A DNA stretch of 64,000 nucleotides. It comes from Nocardioides panacis. Lineage in GTDB: Bacteria > Actinomycetota > Actinomycetes > Propionibacteriales > Nocardioidaceae. The stretch is from the NCBI RefSeq assembly GCF_019039255.1, contig NZ_CP077062.1, positions 4,092,001 to 4,156,000 on the forward strand. The letters run 5' to 3'. The first letter of the stretch is position 1, and every line of letters begins with the position of its first letter. A program made the translations under genes and the position numbers. A model generated the notes under the pieces. It was not told where the DNA came from. It did not search any database and was given only the letters and a program-made list of their open reading frames with translations. This document shows positions 17,208 to 27,176 of the stretch, piece by piece.

Positions 17208-17964
17208 TGCTCGTCACCTCCTCACCCGGGGTTCGGGGTCGCTGCTCGGTCGGGGTCGTGCCGGGGCCGGGGGCCGTCGGGTCGTCCGGGGGTCGGACGC
17301 GGGGCCCGTCGTCCGGGTTCCCGCCCGGCCCGGCGCGGGTCTCCGGGGCGTGCGCGGCCAGCAGCGGCAGCAGCCGGGCCCGGCCGCGTGAGCACCGGCT
17401 CTTCACGGTGCCGGGCGCGCAGTGCAGGATCTGGGCGGTCTCCTCGACCGAGTAGCCCTCCAGGTCGACCAGGACCAGCGCGGCCCGCTGGTCGAGCGGC
17501 AGCTCGGCCAGGGCGCCGAGCAGGGCGGTCCGGCGTTCGTGGTCCACGGCCAGGTCGGCGGGGTCGACGAGCGCGGCGGGGGTCGCCCCGGGCCCGTCCC
17601 GGACGTCGGCGACGACCGTGGCCCGGCCGGCCGCGCGGCGCTCGTCGAGGTCGTCGGGCAGCGGGTCGGCCATCCGCACCCGCCGGCGCCGCAGCCGGTC
17701 CAGACAGGCGTTCACGACGATCCGGTGCAGCCAGGTGGTGACGGCGGCGTCCCCGCGGTAGGAGTCGGCCCGCCGGAAGGCGGCGATCAGGGCGTCCTGG
17801 AGGGCGTCGGCGGCCTCCTCCCGGTCGCCGGTGGTGCGCAGCGCGACCGCCCAGAGCCGGTCCCGGTGCCGGGCGAACAGCGTCCCGAACGCCTCGGGGT
17901 CACCGTCGAGGTGCGCCCGCAGCAGGGCCCGGTCGTCGGGTCCCTCGGGATCGGTCCCGCTCAT
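17197..17964 (-). CDS. sigM: ECF RNA polymerase sigma factor SigM
   Basis: 255 residues. Region 2 (FGTLFARHRDRLWAVALR, then ALQDALIAAFRRADSYRG) and region 4 (LPLDQRAALVLVDLEGYSVE, then GTVKSRCSRGRARL) of an ECF sigma factor. The Pro/Thr-rich C-terminal tail is longer than usual. ATGA overlap with the pseudokinase gene upstream and 11-base overlap with the putative anti-sigma gene downstream. SigM homologues respond to envelope or redox stress and the trxB-trxA pair follows, as in M. tuberculosis. Confidence 0.92.
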   Translation of the reverse strand: MSGTDPEGPDDRALLRAHLDGDPEAFGTLFARHRDRLWAVALRTTGDREEAADALQDALIAAFRRADSYRGDAAVTTWLHRIVVNACLDRLRRRRVRMADPLPDDLDERRAAGRATVVADVRDGPGATPAALVDPADLAVDHERRTALLGALAELPLDQRAALVLVDLEGYSVEETAQILHCAPGTVKSRCSRGRARLLPLLAAHAPETRAGPGGNPDDGPRVRPPDDPTAPGPGTTPTEQRPRTPGEEVTSSDT

Positions 17965-20038
17965 GACGAGACGGAGATCTCCGCGACCCGGCCCTGGAAC
18001 CCGCCGGGGGTGGACGGCAGCGACGTCAGCCAGACCACCAGCCAGCGGGTCGTGACGGGCTTCTTCAGGGTGAGGTTGGCGCGGCTGTCGGCGTCGGCGG
18101 TCGAGGCCACCGTCTTGAGGCCCTCGGTGCTGGAGGGCGCGGTCCGGGCGTCGGGCGCGGCCAGCACGTCCAGCGAGGTGCCGGTGCCGAGGAGGTCGAC
18201 CCGCACCTTGCCGACCTCGGTCGGCTTGCCCAGGTCGACCAGCAGGCCGACGCCGTCCTTGAGCTTCGCGAGCTCGTCGTAGTAGGTGCTCGTGCGCCAG
18301 GCGGTGGACGGCTTGCCGTCGGCGGCGAACCGGGCGAGGTCGGGGTTCTCCTCCGGCGGGTCGCCCTGCGGGTCGAAGTCGGTGACCCCGGAGATCGCGA
18401 CCGGCGTGCTCGCGCTCCGCGAGGACGAGCCGGACGGTGAGCTGCTGCTCGCGCCGCCGGCGGTGCCGGCGTCGCCCGATCCGCGGCCCAGGTTGAAGGC
18501 GAGGACCACGCCCACGACGAGCACCAGCACGGCCGCCAGGACCGCGGCGAGCCGCAGCCAGCTGGTGCCGGGCTTCGCGGCGTCCCAGCTGCCGGTCTCC
18601 GGGTCGTCGGGGTCGTCCGCGACTGCGGGGTCGGCGTCGGGCCCCCAGACCGGGGGCACCCGGCCGTTGCCGGTGCCGGTGACGCGCGAGCGGGTGCCCG
18701 TGTCGGGGCCGCCCGACCAGCCGGTGCCGGTCAGGGCGCCGGGCCCCTCGTGGTCGGTGCCGGTGCCCGGTCGGGCCGGCCCGTCCGCGAACAGCGGCCG
18801 CTCGGGGATCTCGGGCGGGGGCGCCTGCGGGGCGGGGGCACGGCGGGTGGGCTCCGGGTCGGACCAGCCGGAGAAGCCGCCGAGGCCCCGGGAGACCCCC
18901 CGCCGTGCGAGGGGTCAGGGGCGTGGTCGTCGGCGTGGCCGACGCCGGACCCCAGGTCGCCGGCGGACACCCACTCCACCTGGCTGGTCTCGTCGTGGAA
19001 GACCGGCACGCCGGCCTGGGTGCGGTCGTCGTCGTCCGAGCCGGTCGGGGCAGGGAAGGCACCCGTGGCGGCGAGCTCGCCGGTGTCGGCGCCCTGGCCG
19101 TCGGGGGTGCCCCGGGAGCCGGACGGGTCGGTCCAGGGGGTGGCGGTGTGCAGCTCGGTGGCCGGGCCGTCGTCCTCGTGGTCGTGACCGCCGCCGGCGA
19201 GGTCGAGCACGGAGGTGTGCTCGTACTGCGGCGCTCCGGTGGGGTCGCCGATGTAGTCGCTGAGCGCGGCGTAGATCTCGTGGGCCGTCTCGAGCGGCAC
19301 GGCGTGGGTGTGCGGGCCGGCGTTGAGCACCCGCTCGCAGATCGCGTCGAGGGGGCGGGGGACGCCCGCCCGCACCTGGCGCGGGCGCAGCGGACGGCCG
19401 TGCTCGGCGGGCGCCTCGGGGACGGTCGAGCCCTCGGTGCCGGGCCACCGGCCGACCAGCGCGGCGTACAGCAGGGCGGCGAGGTTCACCACGTCGGACT
19501 CGTGGGCGCTCAGCACGGCCCCGCCGGTGACCCGGCGCTGGTCGCGCCCGGCGCGGTCCTGGAGCACGGCGTCGACGACGAAGCCGATCAGCTTGACCGA
19601 CCCGGCCTCGGTGACCATCACCTTCTCCGGGAGCAGCCGTCCGTGCGCGACCCCGTTGCGGTGGGCGGTGGCGATCGCCTCGGCGACCTCCTTGACCACC
19701 CAGGCGGCGCGGCGCGGGGGCAGCGGGCCCTCGGCGAGCATCTCGTCGAGGGACACCCCCGAGCCCCACTCGTTGACGACGTAGACCACGCCGTCCTCGG
19801 CGGCCGCGTCGAGCACCCGGAGCAGGTGGCCGTCGGTGACCAGCGCGGAGGTGCGGGCCGCGGTGAGCAGGGCGTCGGCCCGCGCGTCGGACTCGGCGAT
19901 CACGTGCACGGCGACGCTGCGGGCCAGGGTCTGGTCGGTGGCCCGCCAGAAGCGGGCGCCGTCGGTGTCGTCGAGGAGGTCGTCGAGCGTGAAGCGTCCG
20001 GCCAGGACGGACCCGGGTCCGATCGGTTTCTCGGCCAC
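17961..20038 (-). CDS. Membrane pseudokinase with extracytoplasmic discoidin-like domain (frame needs a 2-base correction)
   Basis: About 691 residues after dropping two bases from a six-base C run (18896-18901). Start GTG 20038 follows GAGGAGGGAC. Residues ~10-270 have a protein-kinase fold, but the ATP lysine position reads AVHVI and the catalytic loop reads HGRLLPEKVMV in place of HRDLKPEN, so it is a pseudokinase. A long acidic linker, one transmembrane helix (LAAVLAAVLVLVVGVVLAFNL) and a C-terminal F5/8-type C-like domain (FAADGKPSTAWRTSTYYDEL) follow. Mycobacterial MviN carries comparable domains fused to the flippase; here they are a separate gene beside murJ. Probably a scaffold coupling MurJ activity to the envelope. 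Confidence 0.85.
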
Positions 20039-20107
20039 GTCCCTCCTCGTCCCCGTGCGCCGGCCGTGCGCCGGTCGCTCTGCGCGCCCCATGCTACGGG
20101 CGGTCGG

Positions 20108-21916
20108 TCACCGCCGGAGCCGGCTGGTGACCAGGTTCATGACACTCGTCACCTCGGTGATCCGCATCGCCCGGGCCAGCGCGAGGAAGACCACGACGTC
20201 CACCGTGCCGGTGACCACCAGCAGGCTCAGCGCGTGCACCAGCCCGTCGCCGGGGGCCCACACCTGCTGCATGCCCCACCGCACCGACCAGGCGAGCGCG
20301 GTGGAGAGGCCGGCGGCGATCAGCAGCCGGACCAGGAAGCGCATCAGCACCGGCGTGTCGAGGCCGCCGAGGGTCCGGCGCAGCATCGTGTAGGACGTGA
20401 GCGCGCCGACCAGGTAGGCGCCCGCGTACGCCAGCACCAGACCGGGAGCGGTGCCCGACGGGGAGACGTGGCTGGTGAACGCGACCGCGAGGACCACGTT
20501 GGTCGCCGCGATCACGCACTGCACCAGGAACACCGTGCGGGTCCGCTCGAGGGCGTAGAAGCCGCGCAGCATCAGGTAGTGGGTGGTGAAGAACACCAGC
20601 CCGGGGGCGAACAGCGCCAGCGACACCGCGAAGTCCGGCACGGTCTGCCGGCCGGCGCCGTAGCCGACGACGACCCGGCTGAGGTCGAGCGCCACGACCG
20701 GCAGCAGCAGCGCGAACGGGATGATCAGCGCGAACGTGGTGCGCAGGGTCGAGGCCACGCTGTGCCCGACCCCGCGGAGGTCGGAGTCGACCGCGAAGGA
20801 CGCCAGCCGGGGCAGCATCGCGGTCGCTAGCGAGACCGTCGCGATCGCGTGCGGCACCATCACCAGCAGGAAGGCGTTGGAGTAGATCGTGTAGCCGGTG
20901 CCGGCCCCGCCGCCGCCTCGCGAGCACGCGCCGCTGACGGCGTCCGCCGTACCGGAGGAGGCGATCCGCACCACGACCGTGTAGGCGATCTGGTTGACCA
21001 CCACGAACAGCACCGTCCAGGTGCCCAGCCGCAGCGTGTGGCCCAGGCCGGTGCCGCGGAAGTCGAAGCGCGGGCGGTAGCTGAAGCCGGCCCGCTTGAG
21101 GAACGGCAGCAGGATGAAGAACTGCACCGCGATGCCGAGCGTGGAGCCCAGCCCGAGCAGCAGCTCCTGGCCGTGCGTGTAGCCGCCGACCATCGACCCG
21201 GGGCCGGACAGCACCGCCGGGTCGACCCCGCCGGCCCGGCAGAGGTCCGCGACCGGGGAGAACACCAGGAGGTACGTCGTGAGCACCGCCACCGAGATCA
21301 CGTTGTTCGCGATCGGCGCCCACATCATCGGCCCGAAGCTGCCGCGGGCGTTGAGCACCTGCCCGACCAGCACGAACATGCCGTAGAAGAAGACCTGGGG
21401 CAGGCAGTAGCGCGCGAAGTCGATCACCGACTCGCGCTGGGCGGCCAGCTCCGGGGTGAAGAAGCTGCCGTCCAGGAACAGCCGCATCAGCAGCGGCGCG
21501 GCGATCACCAGCACGGCGGTCACGCCGGCCAGGAACAGCGCCGCCAGGGTGATGATCCGGTTGGTGTAGCCGTCCCCGCCGTCCGGGTCGTTCTTCATCG
21601 CCCGGACCAGCTGCGGGACGAGCACGGCGTTGAAGACGCCGCCCGCGAGCAGGATGTAGAGCATGTTCGGGACGGTGTTGGCGATCGTGAACACGTCGGC
21701 GTGCAGCTGCTGGCCGAGCGCCGCGGCGAGCAGCCCGTTGCGCACGAAGCCGCTGAGCCGGGACACCACGGTGCCCGCGGCCATCAGCGCGCTGGAGGAC
21801 AGCACGCCGGCGTCGGTGCCGGTCTCGGGACCGGTCTCGGGGGCGGTCCCGGGCTCCTGCGCCCCGGTGGGCGGCGGGCTGCCGCGTCGGGTGCCGTCCC
21901 GGCTGGTGCCGCTCAC
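20108..21916 (-). CDS. murJ: Lipid II flippase MurJ (MviN)
   Basis: 602 residues from GTG 21916, with a Pro/Thr-rich cytoplasmic tail before helix 1. The polytopic protein has about 14 helices in the MOP exporter fold. Typical MurJ pieces are GTVVSRLSGFVRNGLLAAAL, GGVFNAVLVPQLVRAM and the loop PMMWAPIANNVISVAV. It flips lipid II across the membrane. GTGA overlap with the upstream large-protein gene. No kinase domain is attached, unlike mycobacterial MviN. Confidence 0.93.
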   Translation of the reverse strand: MSGTSRDGTRRGSPPPTGAQEPGTAPETGPETGTDAGVLSSSALMAAGTVVSRLSGFVRNGLLAAALGQQLHADVFTIANTVPNMLYILLAGGVFNAVLVPQLVRAMKNDPDGGDGYTNRIITLAALFLAGVTAVLVIAAPLLMRLFLDGSFFTPELAAQRESVIDFARYCLPQVFFYGMFVLVGQVLNARGSFGPMMWAPIANNVISVAVLTTYLLVFSPVADLCRAGGVDPAVLSGPGSMVGGYTHGQELLLGLGSTLGIAVQFFILLPFLKRAGFSYRPRFDFRGTGLGHTLRLGTWTVLFVVVNQIAYTVVVRIASSGTADAVSGACSRGGGGAGTGYTIYSNAFLLVMVPHAIATVSLATAMLPRLASFAVDSDLRGVGHSVASTLRTTFALIIPFALLLPVVALDLSRVVVGYGAGRQTVPDFAVSLALFAPGLVFFTTHYLMLRGFYALERTRTVFLVQCVIAATNVVLAVAFTSHVSPSGTAPGLVLAYAGAYLVGALTSYTMLRRTLGGLDTPVLMRFLVRLLIAAGLSTALAWSVRWGMQQVWAPGDGLVHALSLLVVTGTVDVVVFLALARAMRITEVTSVMNLVTSRLRR

Positions 21917-24129
21917 GCGTCGACCCCCCGCTGCAGGCGCGGCCCGTGGGTGGCCCGGCGGCGGCGTACCCGGCGGAACAGCCGGACCGCGATCGCGAGG
22001 AACAGCAGCACGGCGCCGGCGGCCATGATCACCCAGACCACGGTGCTGACCCGGCTGGTCCGCACGCTCAGCTGGGTGAGGCTGCCCAGCGGGTTGCCCT
22101 CGGTGTCGGTGGCGACCAGCGTCACCGCGTGCACGCCGATGTCGTTCGAGCTGGCCTTGAGCCGGATCGCGGTGCGCTTGCCGGGACCGAGGGTGACCGG
22201 GTCGATCCTGGAGATCCGCAGCCCGGAGCTGCGGGTCTGCGCGGCGATGCCGACCCGGACCGGCTGGTCGAGGCCGTTGACGAGGGTGATCTGGATCGGA
22301 CCCTGCTCGCCGGACATCATCACGAACCGGGGGCCCTCGATCCGGACCTCCTGCATCTGCGCCCGCAGGTAGCCGGTGGTGCTGTCGGCCTGGCGCACCG
22401 CCCCGGCGGGGTCGTCGCGGACGTTCTGCGACGAGGCGAGCATCGCGACCCGGTCGAGCACGTGCTGGACGGTGTCGTTGTCGGGCAGCAGCCGGCCGTA
22501 CGTCGACCCGGTGCCGGCGAGCCGCCGGGTGGCCTGCAGGTTCGAGGCCGGCAGCTCGGCCCGGCGCTCCGAGCGGGGGTAGACCGGGGTGCGCTCGCCG
22601 CTGGCGTCGGCCGGTGCGAGCTCGCCGCCGGAGACCACCGAGGGCAGGTCGGTCAGCCGCAGCCACGGCTGGTCGAGCCCGGCGAAGAAGTCCGAGGAGG
22701 CCCAGGCGCTGCCCGGGTCCCAGTACGGCGGCGTGGAGACCACGAGGGGCCGGGCCGCGTCGGAGGACAGCGCGTGCAGGGCGGCGTCGCTGAGCAGCCG
22801 CTGGCGCATCGCGAGGGCGGCGTACCGCGAGTTCGGCCGGGGACCGCCGTCACCGGCCTCGTCGTCGGTGCGGACGACCGGCGCCCGGCCGTCGCGGGTG
22901 AGCACGGTGCGCTGCGCCCGGGGGAAGGCCGACTCGGAGAGCAGCACCGGGGTCCGTGGGTCGACGTCGCGCAGCGCGGTGTCGGGCAGCCGGCCGCTGA
23001 CCGGGTCCACGACCGGGGTGCCGGCCTCGAGGCCGAGGGCGGTCATCGCCAGCGCGCTGAGGTCGGTGGCCTGCTGGTAGAGCCCGGCGAGCGGGGTGCC
23101 GAGCGCGGCGGCGACGTCGAGGTCCCCGTAGGGCACCGTGGTGACCTCGTGGGTGGGCGCCTGCCGGCGGAACTCCTCCAGCCAGGCGCGGGCGGCGACC
23201 GCCTGCGGGGACGGCTCCGCGGCCGAGCTCACGTCCCCCGCGTCGCCCTGGTCGGTGCTCGCGCCGGCCGAGGGGCTGGTGCTCCCCGACGGGGACGGGG
23301 AGGCGCTCGGGCTGCCGCCGCCGGCGCTGCCGTCGGGGCCCGGGTCGATCTTGGGGTTGTCCTGGGCCACCGAGGTGACCGCGTCCAGCACCGCCGGGTC
23401 GACCACCCAGGTGATCGGCGCGGTGGCCCGTCCGCTGAGGTTCAGCAGCCGGTCGAGGCGTCCGTCGGTGCCCACCGACCGCTGCCAGCCGGGCAGGCCG
23501 AGCAGCCGGCCGGCGGCGCCGCGGCGCACCTCGTTCTTCACCGGCACCACCAGCGCGAGCCGGGTCGGGGTGGTGCCCTGCGGCAGCTGCGGCACGAAGG
23601 TGCGGGCCCGGCCGTCCGCGACCGTGTCCCGGCCGGTGCTGTCCGAGCCACCCAGGACGTGCACGCCGATCCAGTAGACGCCCGGCGCCGACCCGATGCC
23701 CAGGCTGCGCCGGGGGACCGAGACGCGGTAGGACGTGGTCTCGCCCGGAGCGAGGTCGCCGAGGTCGTCGTACAGGCCGTCGGAGGTGAGCCGCTCGCCG
23801 ACTGGCTCGAACTCGCTGGTCGCGGCGGCGGCGGCGAGCTCGTCGGCGCTGGTCATCGGGGTGCGCGAGGTGAACAGGTAGGCCCGCAGGCTGGTCCAGT
23901 CCTCCTGGGAGCGGTTGGTGACCTGCCCGGTCAGCGTCACCCGACCGGAGGGGGGCAGCACCGACGGGGTCATCGTCTCGACGCTGACCCGCAGCGGCGA
24001 GCGGGTGCTGTTCGCCGACTCGCTCGCGGCCGTGGCGGGCCCGGCGGGGGTGAGCAGCGCCGTCCCGGTCGCCGCCAGCACCGCTGCGAGCAGGCAGGCG
24101 GCTGCACGGCGAAGGACGGGGCGGGTCAC
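21913..24129 (-). CDS. Large exported membrane-anchored protein (Rv3909-like)
   Basis: 738 residues from GTG 24129. Signal sequence VLRRAAACLLAAVLAATGTALLTPAGPATAA, then beta-rich extracytoplasmic regions. An NEW3-like domain (VETMTPSVLPPSGRVTLTGQV) is followed by a low-complexity Ser/Gly/Pro stretch. One C-terminal transmembrane helix (VVWVIMAAGAVLLFLAIAV) ends in a short basic tail RRVRRRRATHG. It occupies the position of M. tuberculosis Rv3909, between pcnA and murJ, and overlaps murJ by GTGA. Probably works with MurJ in the envelope; no catalytic motif seen. Confidence 0.8.
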   Translation of the reverse strand: MTRPVLRRAAACLLAAVLAATGTALLTPAGPATAASESANSTRSPLRVSVETMTPSVLPPSGRVTLTGQVTNRSQEDWTSLRAYLFTSRTPMTSADELAAAAATSEFEPVGERLTSDGLYDDLGDLAPGETTSYRVSVPRRSLGIGSAPGVYWIGVHVLGGSDSTGRDTVADGRARTFVPQLPQGTTPTRLALVVPVKNEVRRGAAGRLLGLPGWQRSVGTDGRLDRLLNLSGRATAPITWVVDPAVLDAVTSVAQDNPKIDPGPDGSAGGGSPSASPSPSGSTSPSAGASTDQGDAGDVSSAAEPSPQAVAARAWLEEFRRQAPTHEVTTVPYGDLDVAAALGTPLAGLYQQATDLSALAMTALGLEAGTPVVDPVSGRLPDTALRDVDPRTPVLLSESAFPRAQRTVLTRDGRAPVVRTDDEAGDGGPRPNSRYAALAMRQRLLSDAALHALSSDAARPLVVSTPPYWDPGSAWASSDFFAGLDQPWLRLTDLPSVVSGGELAPADASGERTPVYPRSERRAELPASNLQATRRLAGTGSTYGRLLPDNDTVQHVLDRVAMLASSQNVRDDPAGAVRQADSTTGYLRAQMQEVRIEGPRFVMMSGEQGPIQITLVNGLDQPVRVGIAAQTRSSGLRISRIDPVTLGPGKRTAIRLKASSNDIGVHAVTLVATDTEGNPLGSLTQLSVRTSRVSTVVWVIMAAGAVLLFLAIAVRLFRRVRRRRATHGPRLQRGVDA

Positions 24130-24189
24130 ACGGGCAAGGCTAACGGCGGGCACCGTGCCCCCCCGGCCGCTGGCATAGAGTTCGCTCCC

Positions 24190-25640
24190 GTGTCCGACCA
24201 GCCCGAGCGCCCCCGCCTCCGCGAGGTGCAGTCCCGCGCCGTGCGCGAGCTGCTGCGCGTCTCGCCGGTCGTCGACGAGCTGGGCGCCCGGTTCACGGCC
24301 GCGGGCGAGCAGATCGCCCTGGTCGGGGGGCCGGTGCGCGACGCGATGCTGGGACGGCTGCACCACGACCTGGACCTGACCACCTCGGCCCGTCCGGAGA
24401 AGACCGAGAAGCTGCTCGCCGGCTGGGCCGACGCGGTGTGGGACATGGGGCGCTCCTTCGGCACGATCGGCAGCCGCAAGGGCGACTGGACCGTCGAGAT
24501 CACGACGTACCGCACCGACGCCTACGCCGCGGACTCCCGCAAGCCGGCCGTGGAGTACGGCGACTCGCTCGAGGGCGACCTGGTCCGCCGTGACTTCCAC
24601 GGTCAACGCGATGGCGGTGACGCTGCCGGGCCGCGAGTTCGTCGACCCGTACGGCGGCATGGAGGACCTCGCCCGCGGGGTGCTGCGGACGCCCGGGCGG
24701 CCCGAGGACTCGTTCTCCGACGACCCGCTGCGGATGCTGCGCGCCGCCCGGTTCTCCGCCCAGCTCGACTTCGACGTCGACCCGGCGGTGGTGGCGGCGA
24801 TGACCGGCATGGCCGACCGGATCGGGATCGTCTCGGCCGAGCGGGTCCGCGACGAGCTGGTCAAGCTGGTGACGTCGCCGCACCCGCGCCGGGGCCTCGC
24901 GCTGCTGGTGGAGACCGGTCTCGCGGAGCTGGTGCTCCCCGAGCTGCCGGCGCTGGCCCTGGAGCGCGACGAGCACCACCGGCACAAGGACGTCTACGAG
25001 CACACGCTGACGGTGCTCGAGCAGAGCATCGACCTCGAGGACCGGCTGCCCGGCGGGGGCCCGGACTTCGTGTCCCGGTTCGCGGCGCTGATGCACGACG
25101 TCGGCAAGCCCCGCACCCGGCGGTTCCAGGACGACGGCACGGTCACCTTCCACCACCACGACGTGGTCGGCGCCAAGCTGACCCGCAAGCGGATGAAGGC
25201 GCTGCGGTTCTCCAACGACGAGATCGACGAGGTCGCCAAGCTCGTCGAGCTGCACCTGCGGTTCCACGGCTACGGGTCGGGGGAGTGGACCGACTCGGCG
25301 GTCCGCCGCTATGTCCGCGACGCCGGCGACTCGCTGGCCCGGCTGCACGTGCTCACCCGCGCGGACTGCACCACCCGCAACCGCCGGAAGGCCGAGCGGC
25401 TGGCCCGCACCTACGACGACCTCGAGGCACGGATCGCCCGGCTCGCCGAGGAGGAGGGCCAGGCGGCGATCCGCCCGGACCTCGACGGCAACCAGATCAT
25501 GGAGCTGCTCGGCATCGGGCCCGGCCGCGAGGTCGGTGCGGCCTACCAGTACCTCCTCGAGCTGCGGATGGACAACGGCCCGATGACCGAGGACGCCGCC
25601 CGCGAGGCCCTGCAGGCCTGGTGGTCCGCCCGCCACCCCC
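24190..25640 (+). CDS. pcnA: CCA tRNA nucleotidyltransferase / poly(A) polymerase family (frameshifted in the assembly)
   Basis: The N-terminal nucleotidyltransferase signature reads from GTG 24190 (LVGGPVRDAMLGRLHHDLDL, with the metal-binding DLD and RRDF). The frame breaks at CC 24597-24598. Removing one C gives RRDFTVNAMAVTLPGREFVD and an HD domain (FAALMHDVGKPRTRRF). About 480 residues. The downstream frame has no stop at the expected end (after EALQAWWSARH) and runs on for 800 bases. A C run at 25636-25641 followed by TCCTGA suggests a second length error hiding the stop. It adds or repairs tRNA 3' CCA. Divergent from the Rv3909-like gene across 60 bases. Confidence 0.88.
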
Positions 25641-25700
25641 CTCCTGACCCACCCCCCCAGGGGGAAACCCACCCACCCAGGGGAAACCCAGCCACCCACC

Positions 25701-25766
25701 CCCGCCGACCCGTCACTCGCGCAGCAACCCGCCCGGCGTGTCGGTGCACGACTGACGGTGGGCGGG
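25701..25766. repeat. Imperfect hairpin repeat, copy 1
   Basis: Starts CCCGCCGACCCGTCACT and ends ACGGTGGGCGGG. About 66 bases, most positions shared with copy 2 at 26403-26469. Sits between the 3' ends of pcnA and the YdeI-like gene, so it may act as a terminator. Confidence 0.6.
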
Positions 25767-25774
25767 TACGGCGG

Positions 25775-26365
25775 TCAGCGGCCCTTGAGCTGGCGGGGCT
25801 GGTTCGCGCGCCGACCGACCGCAGCCTCGTCGACGGTCTGCCGGACCCGTCGCTCCCGGGTCCCGGCGCGCTTCGCCGACGTCACCCACTCCAGGATCGC
25901 CCGCCGCGTCGAGCGGGGGAACGCGTCCCACTCCGCGCGGGCGGCCGGCACCTCGTCGAGCGCGGCCCGCAGGTCGTCCGGCTCGGCCAGGGTCTCCACC
26001 TCGTCGAGCGCGGACCAGCTGCCGTTCGCCTTGGCCCGGTCGATCGCCGCCTGGCCCGCCGGCTGCATCCGGCCGGTCGCGAGGAGGTGCTCGACGTGCT
26101 CCTTGTTCACCCGCGACCAGCCGCTCGTCGGCCGGCGCGGGGTGATCGTCACCGCGGCCCGGTCCGCGTCGACGGCGCGAGCGGTGGTGTCGATCCACCC
26201 GAAGCAGAGCAGCACCCGGACCACGTCGGGGTAGGCGACGTACGGTCCGCGGCCCTTCTTCCAGCGCACCAGCAGAGCCCGGCTCCGGTCGAGGTGGTGC
26301 TCGGCCAGCCAGTCGTGCAGCACCTCCACGGAGGTGACCTCGACCCGCTCGACGTGGTCGTCCAC
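25775..26365 (-). CDS. YdeI/OmpD-associated family protein
   Basis: 196 residues from GTG 26365. The family pattern is clear: VLHDWLAEHHLDRSRALLVRW with KKGRGPYVAYPDVVRVLLCFGW, then DGSWSALDEVE-like and YdeI C-terminal elements (FPRSTRRAILEWVTSAKRAGTRERRV). Members are described as bacteriocin-protection or stress proteins; the molecular function is unclear. The start could be further upstream; GTG 26365 gives the typical length. Confidence 0.78.
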   Translation of the reverse strand: MDDHVERVEVTSVEVLHDWLAEHHLDRSRALLVRWKKGRGPYVAYPDVVRVLLCFGWIDTTARAVDADRAAVTITPRRPTSGWSRVNKEHVEHLLATGRMQPAGQAAIDRAKANGSWSALDEVETLAEPDDLRAALDEVPAARAEWDAFPRSTRRAILEWVTSAKRAGTRERRVRQTVDEAAVGRRANQPRQLKGR

Positions 26366-26402
26366 GGGCCCGATGCTACGCAGCGCCGACGACTCCCAGC
26401 AC

Positions 26403-26469
26403 CCCGCCGACCCGTCACTTCTGCAGCGACACACCGGGCGTGTTGCTGCACGAGTGACGGGTCGGCGGG
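26403..26469. repeat. Hairpin repeat, copy 2
   Basis: Perfect 17-bp arms, CCCGCCGACCCGTCACT (26403-26419) and AGTGACGGGTCGGCGGG (26453-26469). Related in sequence to copy 1 at 25701-25766. Just beyond the oxidoreductase 3' end, so a probable terminator of that gene. Confidence 0.7.
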
Positions 26470-26474
26470 AGGGG

Positions 26475-27152
26475 TCAGCGGACGATCTTGAAGTTGAACG
26501 TGCCGGTGCCGAGCGTGCCCATCAGCCGCAGCCAGACCGGCAGCAGCATCTCGGTGCCGCGCGCGCCGCTCAGGTCGCCGAGGTCGATGACGTCGTCGTG
26601 GCCGAAGCTCTCCAGCAGCCCGACGACCGTGGCCTTGGCCGCCGCGTCGTTGCCGGACACGAACACCGTGGAGCTCTCGCCGAGCGAGCGCGGGTCCACC
26701 ATCAGCGCCGCGGTCAGCGTGTTCAGCGCCTTCACCACGAGGGCGTCGGGGAACTCCCGCTGGATCTGCTCGCCGAGGGAGTCGGTGTCCTTGACGAACA
26801 GGGAGGGCGGGAAGCCCTGGGAGAAGTCCAGCGGGTTGGAGACGTCCAGCAGCGGCTTGCCGGCGAGGTTCTCCGCGCCGGCCAGGCCCAGCACGCCCAG
26901 CGAGGCGCTGCCGTTCGTGGCCAGCACGACCAGCTCGGCGCCCCCCGCGGCGTCGGCGAACGTCGCCAGCGAGACGCCCGGGTGGGCGGCCTGCCAGGTG
27001 GCGTACGGCGGGTTGCCCATGCCGTCGGGCTCGGTGCGGGCCAGCGTCGCCTGCGGGTCGCGGGTGCCGACGGTGACGGAGTGGCCGAGGTCGTGGAGCC
27101 GGCCGGCGAGGGCCTGACCGACCATGCCGGTGCCGAGGACTGCGATGTTCAT
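26475..27152 (-). CDS. NADP-binding oxidoreductase of the F420-reductase/NmrA-like coenzyme-binding group
   Basis: 225 residues starting MNIAVLGTGMVGQALAGRL, a Rossmann dinucleotide motif. VTVGTRDPQATLAR is the phosphate-binding region expected for NADP, and the later VVKALNTLTAALMVDP is typical of NADPH-dependent F420 reductase-like proteins. Divergent from tetR with shared operator sites, so this is the regulator's likely target. The substrate cannot be deduced. Confidence 0.82.
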   Translation of the reverse strand: MNIAVLGTGMVGQALAGRLHDLGHSVTVGTRDPQATLARTEPDGMGNPPYATWQAAHPGVSLATFADAAGGAELVVLATNGSASLGVLGLAGAENLAGKPLLDVSNPLDFSQGFPPSLFVKDTDSLGEQIQREFPDALVVKALNTLTAALMVDPRSLGESSTVFVSGNDAAAKATVVGLLESFGHDDVIDLGDLSGARGTEMLLPVWLRLMGTLGTGTFNFKIVR

Positions 27153-27176
27153 GGTGCTGCTCCTTCGACGGAGAGA

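Noticed and set aside
25641-26491. Long C-terminal extension of pcnA
   Set aside because: Family-like sequence ends at QAWWSARH. The rest is antisense to the YdeI-like gene and follows a C run likely to hide the stop.
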